Source: Arthrobacter sp. AL12
GTDB lineage: Bacteria; Actinomycetota; Actinomycetes; Actinomycetales; Micrococcaceae
Direction of reading: 5' to 3'
Assembly: GCF_029960645.1 (NCBI RefSeq)
Contig: NZ_JASBQY010000001.1
Span: 455,641-519,640 of the forward strand
DNA length: 64,000 nt
Each line of letters starts with the position of its first letter. The first letter of the stretch is position 1. A program made the translations under genes and the position numbers. Below, piece after piece: positions 55,899 through 63,806 of this stretch. A model generated the notes under the pieces. The model did no database searches. It was not told where the DNA came from and worked only from the letters and a program-made list of their open reading frames with translations.

Positions 55899-56501
55899 AT
55901 GCCGTCCCTGTTCGAGTCCGGCCCCGTCGCGCTTTGGCAATTGCTGGCCCTGGCCGTCGTCGTCGTGTGCGCGTCCGGAGCCTCGGTCTATCTCATCCGC
56001 AAGCATGTGGCCGCCGCCAGCGATGGCCTGGCGGACGCCGTGTTCTGGGACGTCTTCGCCGGTCTCGCCATCGTGGCTCCTGCCGTCATCCTTTCCGCCC
56101 TGGCGGCACCGTGGGCCGGACTGCTGCTGGGTGTTCTCGCCGTTGCCGCTGCCGCCGTCTCCTACTTCTGGACTCCCAGGGTCTTCAGCCGGCGCGAGGC
56201 CCGCCGGGCCTCCCGGGACATTGTGGCCAGCAATGAGGCGGCTGCGGCCCGGCACCGCCGCGCCCTGGCCCGGTGGCAGCGCTACGAACTGGACCCCGCG
56301 CACAGCATCGACTACCCCGCAATGAGTGACCCGCGGCAGACGGAGACGGCCGCCCTGATCCGGGCAATGAAGGCCGCGGAGCAGCTCCGCGGCGGGGACC
56401 CCGGTTATGCCGCGGCGGTTGACCGGCTGGAACAGGCCCTCGCCGACGCCGAACGGGCCGCCGGTGTCGGGCAGGACACTCCGCTCCACATCATCGAGTA
56501 G
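55899..56501 (+). CDS. Hypothetical membrane protein
   Basis: A 200-residue protein with two or three N-terminal helices (WQLLALAVVVVCASGASVYL, DVFAGLAIVAPAVILSALAA, AGLLLGVLAVAAAAVSYFW) and a cytoplasmic, charged coiled-coil-like tail (about 95-200: RREARRASRDIVASNEAAAA, AALIRAMKAAEQLRGG, AVDRLEQALADAERAAGV). The tail shows heptad-like spacing and could assemble with a partner. No family is recognised. It is convergent with the PPOX gene. Confidence 0.7.
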   Translation: MPSLFESGPVALWQLLALAVVVVCASGASVYLIRKHVAAASDGLADAVFWDVFAGLAIVAPAVILSALAAPWAGLLLGVLAVAAAAVSYFWTPRVFSRREARRASRDIVASNEAAAARHRRALARWQRYELDPAHSIDYPAMSDPRQTETAALIRAMKAAEQLRGGDPGYAAAVDRLEQALADAERAAGVGQDTPLHIIE

Positions 56502-56550
56502 GCCGGCGCCGCCGGATCCAAAGTCCGGGATCCAGAGGCCGGAGCAGGGC

Positions 56551-57033
56551 TTAAAGTTCGACCGTGGCGCTTTCAGCCACGGTCTTCCGGTTGTGCGTGA
56601 CCTTGGACTTGACCCACTGCAGTACCGTCGCGGCGGTCCCGCCCGGGCTGGTCCAGAATTCGGCGGAGTCGGAATCGACGCGCAGCAGGACCACCTCCGG
56701 GGTGTCCGGGCCGTCCGGGAACCAGGCCTCGACCATCTGGTTCCAAAGATCGTGGATCTTCCGGCGGTCGGTGATGACCTCCGCCGTTCCGGCCACCGAC
56801 ACCCATTCCGTGGCCTTGCCGAAGGAGACGTTGACGCGCGGGTCCGCCCGGACATGGGCGACCTGGGACGTGGTGGAGGACGTGAAGAACCACATGTCGC
56901 CGTCGTCCTTCACATCCTGGACGGCCAGCGGCCGGCTGACCAGCGCGCCTGAGTCATTGACGGTGGTGAACATCCCAATCCGCGAATCGTTGATGATGTC
57001 CGTAACTTTGCTGATGTTTTCTGCGTCCGACAT
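56551..57033 (-). CDS. Pyridoxamine 5'-phosphate oxidase-family general stress protein
   Basis: A 160-residue split-barrel flavin-binding protein of the general-stress type (related to Bacillus YdaG/GS26). Family stretches are DIINDSRIGMFTTVNDSGAL, VSRPLAVQDVKDDGDMWFFT, VRADPRVNVSFGKATEWVSV and IHDLWNQMVEAWFPDGPDTP. Members bind FMN or F420 and may detoxify or store flavin; the substrate is unknown. It stands alone, downstream of a promoter region 57034-57155 shared by no divergent gene. Confidence 0.88.
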   Translation of the reverse strand: MSDAENISKVTDIINDSRIGMFTTVNDSGALVSRPLAVQDVKDDGDMWFFTSSTTSQVAHVRADPRVNVSFGKATEWVSVAGTAEVITDRRKIHDLWNQMVEAWFPDGPDTPEVVLLRVDSDSAEFWTSPGGTAATVLQWVKSKVTHNRKTVAESATVEL

Positions 57034-57155
57034 GCTGTCACCTCGTTCTGGTTCCGTACGGGGGAAGGTCCCCCTCCCGCCAGCCTATTGGTAAGTTTGC
57101 TTACTTTCCAATGGCTGCCGGACGGAGGACCTTCCCGGTCTGGTGCGGCGCGGGC

Positions 57156-58679
57156 CTAGGTCCGCGTGGGCAGGACCTTGCCTTTGAAGAACTCCGGGCG
57201 GATCTTGGCCATGACCAGCATGAGCACCACGCCCAGCAGGATCACACCCATGCCCAGGACGAACACGAGGCCAATGCCGCCGACGGATGATCCGGAACCG
57301 TACGCCGGGTCCATGGAGTCATAGGCGGTCTTGACGAACATCACCAGCAGGATCACGCCGCCGACGAGCGGGGCGAGGAACTTGAAGAAGAATGCCTGTG
57401 CCCCGCTGAAGGCCTCGCTCCGGAAAAACCAGACGCAGGCCAGGGCGGTGACGCCGTAGTAGAAGCAGATCATCATGCCGAGTGCGGTGATGGTGTCCCA
57501 CAGGGCGTTCTCGGATGTGGTCCGGGTGATCACGTAGAACCCCGCCGCGGCGATGGCCGCCGCGATCGTGGCGTAGCTGGGGGACTTGAAGGTAGGGCTG
57601 ATCCGGCCGAACTTGGTCGGCAGCGCCTTGTAGTGGCCCATCGCCAGCAGCGTCCGGGCCGGTGAGACGAACGTCGACTGCAGGGATGCGGCCGAGCTGC
57701 TCAGGATGGACAGGGACATCAGGATGGCGAACGGGCCCATGACCGGTCCGGCTAGGACGGCGAAGATGCTGCCCTGGTTTTCCGGGTTTCCGGCGCCCAG
57801 GCCTTCCTCCCCGATGCCGGCGTACGACAGCGTGGCCAGGGCGACGGTCATGTAGATGATCACGATGACGAGCACGGTGACGGTGGCCGCGCGGCCCGGG
57901 GTCTTCTCCGGGTTGCGGGTTTCCTCGTTCATGGTCAAGGTGACGTCCCAGCCCCAGTAGATGAAGATCGAGAGGGAGACGCCGGCGGCGAAGGCCGAGA
58001 AGGATTCGACGGCGAACGGGTTGAACCACTCGGGGCTGATCGAGGTGGCATCGAAAGCTGTGCCGTTGGCGACGTGGCTGAAAGCGGCGACCGCAAACCA
58101 GCCGAGAACCAGGAGCTGGAACGCTACGAGCACGTACTGCACGCCCTTGGTGGTTTCCATGCCGCGGTAGGAGATCCAGCAGGCCAGCGCGATGAACACC
58201 AGGGTGGTGGCGATGTTCAGCGGCAGGTTCAGGGTCAGGTCGGCCAGTTCGGGATTGCCGAACAGCTGGGCCAGCATGAGGTAGAAGAAGTCCACGGCCA
58301 CGGCGGCCAGGTTGGACAACACGATGATCGTCGCGGCGATCAGTCCCCAGCCGCCCATCCAGCCGATCCAGGGCCCGAAGGCGCGCGAGGCCCAGGTGAA
58401 GGAGGTTCCGGCGTCGGGCATGGCATTGTTCAGTTCCCGGTAGCCGAACGCGACGAGCAGCATCGGGACGAAGCCCACCAGGAAGATGGCCGGCAGCTGG
58501 ACGCCGACTTCAGCGACCGTCGGGCCCAAGGCCGCGGTCAGTGTGTACGCCGGGGCAATACAGGACACGCCGATGACGACGGCGCCGATCAGGCCGACCG
58601 ATCCGGCTTTGAGGCCCTTGGCGCTCAGTCCTGCGTGGGTGTCGTGCGAGGCCTTGGCCGCCGCGTGTTCGGTACTCAT
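57156..58679 (-). CDS. APC-family amino acid/polyamine permease
   Basis: A 507-residue, twelve-helix permease of the amino acid-polyamine-organocation family. The first helices (GAVVIGVSCIAPAYTLTAAL, NAMPDAGTSFTWASRAFGPW with the consensus GTSFTW) and GAGNPENQGSIFAVLAGPVM are clear. It is the third gene of an operon behind an amine oxidase and a universal stress protein, overlapping the latter by four bases. Uptake of putrescine or another mono-/diamine for oxidation is the likely function. Confidence 0.9.
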   Translation of the reverse strand: MSTEHAAAKASHDTHAGLSAKGLKAGSVGLIGAVVIGVSCIAPAYTLTAALGPTVAEVGVQLPAIFLVGFVPMLLVAFGYRELNNAMPDAGTSFTWASRAFGPWIGWMGGWGLIAATIIVLSNLAAVAVDFFYLMLAQLFGNPELADLTLNLPLNIATTLVFIALACWISYRGMETTKGVQYVLVAFQLLVLGWFAVAAFSHVANGTAFDATSISPEWFNPFAVESFSAFAAGVSLSIFIYWGWDVTLTMNEETRNPEKTPGRAATVTVLVIVIIYMTVALATLSYAGIGEEGLGAGNPENQGSIFAVLAGPVMGPFAILMSLSILSSSAASLQSTFVSPARTLLAMGHYKALPTKFGRISPTFKSPSYATIAAAIAAAGFYVITRTTSENALWDTITALGMMICFYYGVTALACVWFFRSEAFSGAQAFFFKFLAPLVGGVILLVMFVKTAYDSMDPAYGSGSSVGGIGLVFVLGMGVILLGVVLMLVMAKIRPEFFKGKVLPTRT

Positions 58680-59587
58680 TGGGGTGCCTCTCCGGACGTG
58701 TCATTCGACGTTGTGTGGTTCTGCTGCTTGAGTTCGTAGCCGCTGGGCACCACGAGCATCGGCACGGGCAGGGCGCGGAGGATCCGGTTGGCCGTGCTGC
58801 CCAGGAAGATGGAGCGGCCCTGGGCCAGGCGGCTCGACCCGATGACCAGGACCTCGCCGTCTTCCCAGTCGAGGCCGTCCACGGCCTCTTCGATACTCCG
58901 GCCCTGCGCGACGACGACGTCCGTCTTGGCCGCCAGCTGGACGCCCGACGGGCTGACCGGCGCCGCTGCCGCGACGGTCTTCTCCGCGTATTCGCGGGCG
59001 ACCGCAGCGGCGGTTGAGTCGCCGCCGTCGAGTGCGAGCAGCGATACCACGCGCAACGGGACGGCCCGGTTCGCCGCCATGCCGATGGCGAAATCGAGCA
59101 GCTTCTCTGCCCCCGCCCGGGTGCCGAGTCCGCAGCTGATCCGGATCAGGGCTTCCTGGCGGTAGTAGCCGTGGGGTGCCAGGGCCACCGGAACCGTGGA
59201 CGCGTGAAGAAGCGCGCTGGCCACCGAACCGATGCTGAAGCGTTTGAACAGGCCGGTGCTGGTGGCCCCGATGACCAGGACGTCCGCGCCGAGTTCCTCG
59301 GTCGCGTCGATCAGCGTCTGGGCGTCGGAGTCGCCGCTGCGGATGTGCGCCTGCGCCGGAACGTCGGACGGGACGAGGGCGAGGGCTTCATCGAGCCATT
59401 GGCGTGCCTGCTCGTTCAGAAGGTTCTCGAAGCCTGCCTTGGGCGCATGGGCGGCGCCGAACTGCTGGACTTCTGGCACCACCAGGACGAGATCCAGGCT
59501 GGCACCGCGGCCGCGTGCCAGCGATACGGCCAGATTGACGGCATCGTGGCCTCTGGCATTGGCTGAATACCCCACTACGTAACGCAT
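58676..59587 (-). CDS. Tandem universal stress protein (two USP domains)
   Basis: A 303-residue protein with two USP domains: about 1-145 (YVVGYSANARGHDAVNLAVS, DVLVIGATSTGLFKRFSIGS, ASALLHASTVPVALAPHGYY) and about 150-290 (RISCGLGTRAGAEKLLDFAI, EVLVIGSSRLAQGRSIFLGS, NRILRALPVPMLVVPSGYEL). USP domains bind ATP and respond to stress. Its sitting between an amine oxidase gene and a permease gene in one operon suggests it modulates the transporter; in other bacteria USP domains fused or linked to APC permeases do this. Substrate role unknown. Confidence 0.9.
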   Translation of the reverse strand: MRYVVGYSANARGHDAVNLAVSLARGRGASLDLVLVVPEVQQFGAAHAPKAGFENLLNEQARQWLDEALALVPSDVPAQAHIRSGDSDAQTLIDATEELGADVLVIGATSTGLFKRFSIGSVASALLHASTVPVALAPHGYYRQEALIRISCGLGTRAGAEKLLDFAIGMAANRAVPLRVVSLLALDGGDSTAAAVAREYAEKTVAAAAPVSPSGVQLAAKTDVVVAQGRSIEEAVDGLDWEDGEVLVIGSSRLAQGRSIFLGSTANRILRALPVPMLVVPSGYELKQQNHTTSNDTSGEAPQ

Positions 59588-59632
59588 CTGGCCGATCCTT
59601 TCTGAACTGTTGGGTTGGGTGGGAGGTTCGGG

Positions 59633-61051
59633 CTAATGGGAGGCCACGGAGCTGCGGTCTGCGGCTGCGACAATCCGGGCCGCCGTCTGGCGTCCCATCC
59701 GGACCGCGCCGTCGACGTGCTGGTAGCCCTCGGCAGCGAGGTCAGAGGAGGACCAGTAGATCGGGCCGACCGGGGCGTGCTGGTCCCTGCCATAGCGGTG
59801 CAGCCCGCCGAGGTCGTAGCTGGAGGCATAGGCCCCGCGGGTCCACTCCTCGGAGCCCCAGTCCGACTCGAAGTAGACCTCCGGCTCGAGGGCCTTGTCA
59901 CCCAGGAATCCGGCCATCGATTCGAGGATGGCACGGCGGCGTTCCCCGGCGCTGAGCTCGAACATGGCATCGGCCTTCTCATCCGAAACGAAGCCGACCA
60001 GGGTGCCGCGGGTGTCCTCGTGGTTGGTGTTGTCGTAGACCTCCTGGACCAGGGCGCCGGCGCCGAAGCAGGTTCCGGAGAGGCCGTCCTCACGCCAGAA
60101 GGGAGTGCTGTAGACGGCGTGCACCTTGATGACCAGGCCGAGTGACTGGTGCTGGTGCATCTGGTGCTGGCGGCGCGGCAGCGGCGGGTTGAACGAGACC
60201 CGGGAGTAGAGGTTCGGCGGTACGGCCATGATGACGAAGCGCGCGTTCACGGTGGCGCGCTCTGAAACAGCCGTCACCCGCTGGGCTCCGATTTCTCCGG
60301 CTCCCTCAGTACCTCCTGCGGAGGCAGGCACCCAGTTGATGGTGCGCACCGGGCTGTCCAGCACGACGTCCTCGCCCAGCTCGGCGGCAAGCAGCAGGGA
60401 GAGCTGCTGCATTCCTCCGATGACGCGCTTGTCCAGGATGAAGTCCTCGTCGGTGAGGTGGGTGAAGGATCCGGCGGAGGCGGCCATCAGCACTGCCTGC
60501 AGCGCGGAGAAGGCGTAGGCGGGCTTGGTCAGCATTCCGCCGGCAATGAAGAGCCCGATGTTGTTGCAGGCTTCCTCATCCGAGGAGTTTTCCCGCAGCC
60601 AGTGGTGGAAGGAGATAGTGTCCAGCTCCCGGGCCTTGGCGTGCGCCCACGGCTCGGTGGGGCCGATCTCGGCGGCGAGGGAATCCAGCAGTGCGGTGAG
60701 CTTGTCCATTTCGGCGGCCGTGGTTTCGCTGACCGGGAAGGTATCGCCCGTGTAGAGGGTTCGCTTGCCGTCGGAGCCAATGTAGACGGATTTGCCGTCG
60801 CGGTAACGGGAGTAGGTCTGCAGGCCAAGCTCGTCAAGGAGCGCCAGCAGCTCGGTCTGGTCCGGGGAGACCCACTGGCCGCCGATCTCCAGCATGGCGC
60901 CGTCGATTGTGTCGGTCCACGTGCGGCCGCCGACACGGTCGCGCGCCTCCAGGACGGCCACGCTCAGGCCGGCCTTCTTTAGTTCCCGGGCTGCGGTCAG
61001 CCCGGCGGGGCCAGCTCCGACGATGACGACGTCGCGGTCAAGTTCCAGCAT
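59633..61051 (-). CDS. Flavin amine oxidase, putrescine-oxidase-like
   Basis: A 472-residue FAD-dependent amine oxidase. The FAD motif VIVGAGPAGLTAARELKKAG begins at residue 9, GGRTWT and MLEIGGQWVSP follow, and the C-terminal FAD end is GYQHVDGAVRMGRQTAARIV. These match bacterial putrescine oxidases (Kocuria, Rhodococcus), which turn diamines into aminoaldehydes with H2O2 and NH3. It heads an operon with a USP and an APC permease; a TetR gene is divergent, and a 21-bp palindrome (61090-61110) lies in the shared promoter. Exact amine is inferred. Confidence 0.88.
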   Translation of the reverse strand: MLELDRDVVIVGAGPAGLTAARELKKAGLSVAVLEARDRVGGRTWTDTIDGAMLEIGGQWVSPDQTELLALLDELGLQTYSRYRDGKSVYIGSDGKRTLYTGDTFPVSETTAAEMDKLTALLDSLAAEIGPTEPWAHAKARELDTISFHHWLRENSSDEEACNNIGLFIAGGMLTKPAYAFSALQAVLMAASAGSFTHLTDEDFILDKRVIGGMQQLSLLLAAELGEDVVLDSPVRTINWVPASAGGTEGAGEIGAQRVTAVSERATVNARFVIMAVPPNLYSRVSFNPPLPRRQHQMHQHQSLGLVIKVHAVYSTPFWREDGLSGTCFGAGALVQEVYDNTNHEDTRGTLVGFVSDEKADAMFELSAGERRRAILESMAGFLGDKALEPEVYFESDWGSEEWTRGAYASSYDLGGLHRYGRDQHAPVGPIYWSSSDLAAEGYQHVDGAVRMGRQTAARIVAAADRSSVASH

Positions 61052-61089
61052 GATGTCCTCTCTGCGGCCGCGGTAGTGATGCGGACCAC

Positions 61090-61110
61090 TAAATGAATGC
61101 CGTTCATTTA
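61090..61110. promoter_or_regulatory. TAAATGAA-N5-TTCATTTA palindrome, candidate TetR operator
   Basis: Arms of eight bases (61090-61097 and 61103-61110) are exact complements around TGCCG. The site is AT-rich, lies 38 bases upstream of the amine oxidase start and about 90 upstream of the divergent TetR gene, so it is the natural operator for that regulator. Confidence 0.7.
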
Positions 61111-61199
61111 CGATTGACTATAGACCTTTCGAAAGCATCAGGGAAGACCTCTGAACCATTAAGTTTTCGCCGGGAAAGTGCCCGTAAAGTAGGGGCACA

Positions 61200-61928
61200 A
61201 TGGGAGCACCCAGGACATCGACCGCAGAAAGGCCAGCAATGCCGGCATCCACCAGCGCCCCCGCCGATCCGCACCGCCACGACGCGAAACCGCGCCGCCG
61301 GGTGGGCAGGCCCGCGGCGGCCGTCCTCGACCAGGACGGCATCACCGCGGCGGCGCTGCAGCTCATCGGGAAGAGCGGCTATGACGGTTTCACGATGGCT
61401 GCCCTGGCCCGGACGCTGAACGTGGCGCCGTCGGCCCTCTACAACCATGTCTCGTCCAAGCGCGACGTCCTGGTGCTGGTCCAGGACCATCTGACCTCGC
61501 TCGTTGATGTGTCCCTCTTCGCCTCCGACCCGTGGGACCAGGCTGTGCGCAGCTGGGCCTGGAGCTACCGCGACGTGTTCTCCAAGCACACGCCGCTGAT
61601 CCCGGTGATCGCCGTGCTCCCGGTGACCGATGCCCCCAAGACGCTGGCCATGTATGAGGCCGTCAGCGCCGGGTTCAGCCGCGCAGGGTTCCCGCAGCGG
61701 CTGATCGTGTCCGCCATCGTGGCATTGGAGTCCTTCATCTTTGGCTCCGCCTACGACGTCACGGCGCCGGCGGACATTTTTGACTCCGGCAGCATGGCGG
61801 ATTCGACGCCGAACTTCACCGCAGCGGTCAAGCGGCAGGACCTGGAAGGCTACGACAAACCCGCCGACGTCGCCTTCAACCTGGGCCTGGAGGCGATGAT
61901 CGCGCGCTTCGGGACGCTCCGCGCCTGA
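61200..61928 (+). CDS. TetR-family regulator of the amine operon
   Basis: A 242-residue repressor. After a basic, proline-rich 40-residue leader (KPRRRVGRPAAAV) comes the helix-turn-helix (about 45-90; ITAAALQLIGKSGYDGFTMA, ALARTLNVAPSALYNHVSSK) and a helical ligand domain of the TetR_C_1 kind (SWAWSYRDVFSKHTPLIPVI, ALESFIFGSAYDVTAPADIF). It is divergent from the amine oxidase operon with a palindrome between, so it most likely controls that operon and itself. Ligand: an amine or product aldehyde, by inference. AAGTAGGGG precedes the ATG at 61200. Confidence 0.88.
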   Translation: MGAPRTSTAERPAMPASTSAPADPHRHDAKPRRRVGRPAAAVLDQDGITAAALQLIGKSGYDGFTMAALARTLNVAPSALYNHVSSKRDVLVLVQDHLTSLVDVSLFASDPWDQAVRSWAWSYRDVFSKHTPLIPVIAVLPVTDAPKTLAMYEAVSAGFSRAGFPQRLIVSAIVALESFIFGSAYDVTAPADIFDSGSMADSTPNFTAAVKRQDLEGYDKPADVAFNLGLEAMIARFGTLRA

Positions 61929-61937
61929 CCCCCCGAT

Positions 61938-62004
61938 AGCAACGCGGGGTCAGTCCCGGCCCATAATCCCCTCCGGGATGGGCGCGTAGTGACCCCGCGT
62001 TGCT
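61938..62004. repeat. Large intergenic palindrome with 15-bp perfect arms
   Basis: AGCAACGCGGGGTCA (61938-61952) and its exact complement (61990-62004) enclose 37 bases that can form a second hairpin (TCCCGG...CCGGGA). It lies between the TetR gene and the tRNA. As a terminator it is oddly large; a dispersed REP-like repeat seems likelier. Confidence 0.6.
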
Positions 62005-62049
62005 TTCGGGTGATGAGCAGCCAATGTTGGCGTCCCCGGGGTTAAGCAA

Positions 62050-62081
62050 AAGGAACCCCGATCCTAAGACCGGGGTTCCTT
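62050..62081 (-). terminator. Intrinsic terminator of tRNA-Leu
   Basis: Arms AAGGAACCCCG (62050-62060) and complement (62071-62081), loop of ten, followed on the minus strand by a run of Ts (AAAA on the plus strand, 62048-62051). It lies nine bases after the 3' end of the tRNA gene. Confidence 0.85.
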
Positions 62082-62089
62082 CATTTGCG

Positions 62090-62172
62090 TGCGCGAGGGG
62101 GGATTTGAACCCCCACGCCCTTTCGGACACTGGCACCTGAAGCCAGCGCGTCTGCCGTTCCGCCACTCGCGC
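62090..62172 (-). tRNA. tRNA-Leu (anticodon CAG)
   Basis: An 83-nt class II tRNA. The acceptor stem GCGCGAG pairs with CTCGCGC; the D-arm GTGGCGGAACGGCAGACGC follows; the anticodon stem CTGGC-GCCAG holds the loop TTCAGGT with anticodon CAG; a long variable arm (TGTCCGAAAGGGCG) marks it as leucine type; the T-arm contains GGTTCAAATCC. CCA is not encoded. It reads CUG, the major leucine codon in this GC-rich DNA. It has its own terminator. Confidence 0.95.
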
Positions 62173-62578
62173 GCAACTTCTTCCACGTAGTTGTCGGTCC
62201 ATAGTCGGGCCGTGAACCTCGTAAAAGCAGCGAGATCAAGCATAACGGACAACAGCCGGAAAACACCAATCGGCCCTCGGGCCGGGATGGGTCGGTCGCT
62301 CTGGGCAGGGCCTCCGGGCGGGCACTACCCGGACCAGGACCCCGCCGAGCCACGTGGACGTCGTCAGCAGCGGGCACAGCGAACCGATGTCAGTGCACGT
62401 CAGGGCCGGTCCGGCGCACATTCCCGACGCGGGGTGCCGACGCGCATTAAGGCCATTCCCAGACTCGCCCAGTAGTATCTGAAGTATGAGTGCCCGCTGA
62501 CAGCGGGCTCCCGCAGATGTGGGAAACCGAGTTCCGGAACGAATGCTGCCCTGCAGCCGTCACGAAAGGAGAAGGACC
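62173..62578. other. 406-base non-coding region upstream of fhaA
   Basis: This gap carries the promoter of the leftward tRNA and of the rightward fhaA operon. Visible items: a small hairpin GCCCGCT-GAC-AGCGGGC (62492-62508) and a TAGTAT box at 62473-62478 that could be a -10 element; neither is proven. No gene is seen. Confidence 0.5.
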
Positions 62579-63328
62579 ATGGGATTGCTGGACAAAGTCG
62601 AGCGCGGCATCGAAAAGGCCGTCCGCGGAGTCTTCTCCACCGGTTCTCGTGCCCAGGTCGAGCCGGTTGAGATCGCCAGCCACCTCCGCCGCGAGGTCGA
62701 CAACAAGGCCATCACCATCGCCGCGGGACGGACCCTCGCCCCCAATGTCTTCGACGTCCTCCTTAGTGACGAGGACTTCCAGCGGGCCCAGGAATGGGGC
62801 ACCCCGCTGGCTGAAGAACTCTGCGACGTGGTCATCAACCACGTGCGCAGCCAGGGCTACACCCTCCAGGGTCCAGTCCGGATCAGTTTCCGCCGTGACG
62901 GGGACCGCCGCGCCGGCGACTTCGAGATCAAGTCACGGACCGAAAAGACCGCATCCCCCTCTGGAACCGCCCAGCCGGCCACGCACGCCGGAATGCCGGC
63001 CGCGCCGACGCGCCAGCCTTCCCGGATGCAGCCCGTGCTGGACATCGACGGGCAGCGCTACTCCTTGAACGCGCCGGCGATCGTGCTGGGACGCTCCTCG
63101 GAAGCGGACATCCTGATTGACGACACCGGCGTTTCCCGCCGCCATCTGGAAATCCGCACGGCACCGGGCACTGCCCAGGCCGTGGATCTGGGCTCCACGA
63201 ACGGCAGTTACGTAAACGGCCACAAGATCGTGGGTTCCTCGGAACTCACTGACGGCTCCACGATCACAATGGGACGGACCAAGATCATCTTCCGACTTTT
63301 GCCCGCCAGCCCAGGCGGCCGCCGATGA
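62579..63328 (+). CDS. fhaA: FhaA (DUF3662 and FHA-domain protein)
   Basis: A 249-residue protein. The N-terminal DUF3662 domain (1-115; GLLDKVERGIEKAVRGVFST, VEIASHLRREVDNKAITIAA, LTPN-type RTLAPNVFDVLLSDEDFQRA) is followed by a Pro/Ala linker and a C-terminal FHA domain (about 165-245: LGRSSEADILIDDTGVSRRH, DLGSTNGSYVNGHKIVG). FhaA of Actinobacteria binds phosphothreonine on proteins such as MviN in the control of peptidoglycan synthesis. The ATG at 62579 has AAAGGAG before it. It overlaps fhaB by four bases. Confidence 0.95.
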   Translation: MGLLDKVERGIEKAVRGVFSTGSRAQVEPVEIASHLRREVDNKAITIAAGRTLAPNVFDVLLSDEDFQRAQEWGTPLAEELCDVVINHVRSQGYTLQGPVRISFRRDGDRRAGDFEIKSRTEKTASPSGTAQPATHAGMPAAPTRQPSRMQPVLDIDGQRYSLNAPAIVLGRSSEADILIDDTGVSRRHLEIRTAPGTAQAVDLGSTNGSYVNGHKIVGSSELTDGSTITMGRTKIIFRLLPASPGGRR

Positions 63329-63804
63329 GCGAACTGACCATCACTGCCCTGCGCTTCGGCTTCCTCCTGCTTCTGTGGGTGCTGATCTTCAGCATCGTCG
63401 CCGCCATGCGGCGCGACCTCATGATCGGACGCAAGGCAGCAGCGGGCGCCCCCACGGCGCGGCAGGTCCGCAAAAACCCGGCCCTGGCCGAGCCGGCGGC
63501 CCCCGTCAGGCAACAGCCCCGCCAACTGGTCGTGACCGAAGGCCCGCTCAAGGGCACCACGATCCCGCTCGCAGCAAGCCCCATCCTGCTTGGCCGCGCC
63601 CAGGAAGCCACCCTTGTGCTGGAGGATGACTATGCCTCGGGCCGCCACGCCCGCCTGTTCCCGCAGGGCAGCCGCTGGTTCATCGAGGATCTTGGCTCGA
63701 CCAACGGCACCTATCTGGCCGACCAGCAACTCACCAGGGCACTGCCCGTAGAGCTGGGTGTCCCTGTGAGAATCGGCAAGACGGTCATTGAATTGAGGCC
63801 GTAG
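63325..63804 (+). CDS. fhaB: FhaB/FipA (membrane-anchored FHA protein)
   Basis: A 159-residue protein. One N-terminal transmembrane helix (LRFGFLLLLWVLIFSIVAAM) anchors a cytoplasmic FHA domain (about 75-155): PLKGTTIPLAASPILLGRAQ, LVLEDDYASGRHARLFPQGS, EDLGSTNGTYLADQQLT. It recognises phosphothreonine and acts in cell division and wall synthesis. Start overlaps the fhaA stop by four bases; pstP begins three bases downstream. The order fhaA-fhaB-pstP is the conserved actinobacterial arrangement. Confidence 0.95.
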   Translation: MSELTITALRFGFLLLLWVLIFSIVAAMRRDLMIGRKAAAGAPTARQVRKNPALAEPAAPVRQQPRQLVVTEGPLKGTTIPLAASPILLGRAQEATLVLEDDYASGRHARLFPQGSRWFIEDLGSTNGTYLADQQLTRALPVELGVPVRIGKTVIELRP

Positions 63805-63806
63805 CC

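Noticed and set aside
61938..62004. A simple rho-independent terminator
   Set aside because: The loop of 37 bases, nested hairpin and absence of a T-run do not fit; kept as a repeat instead.
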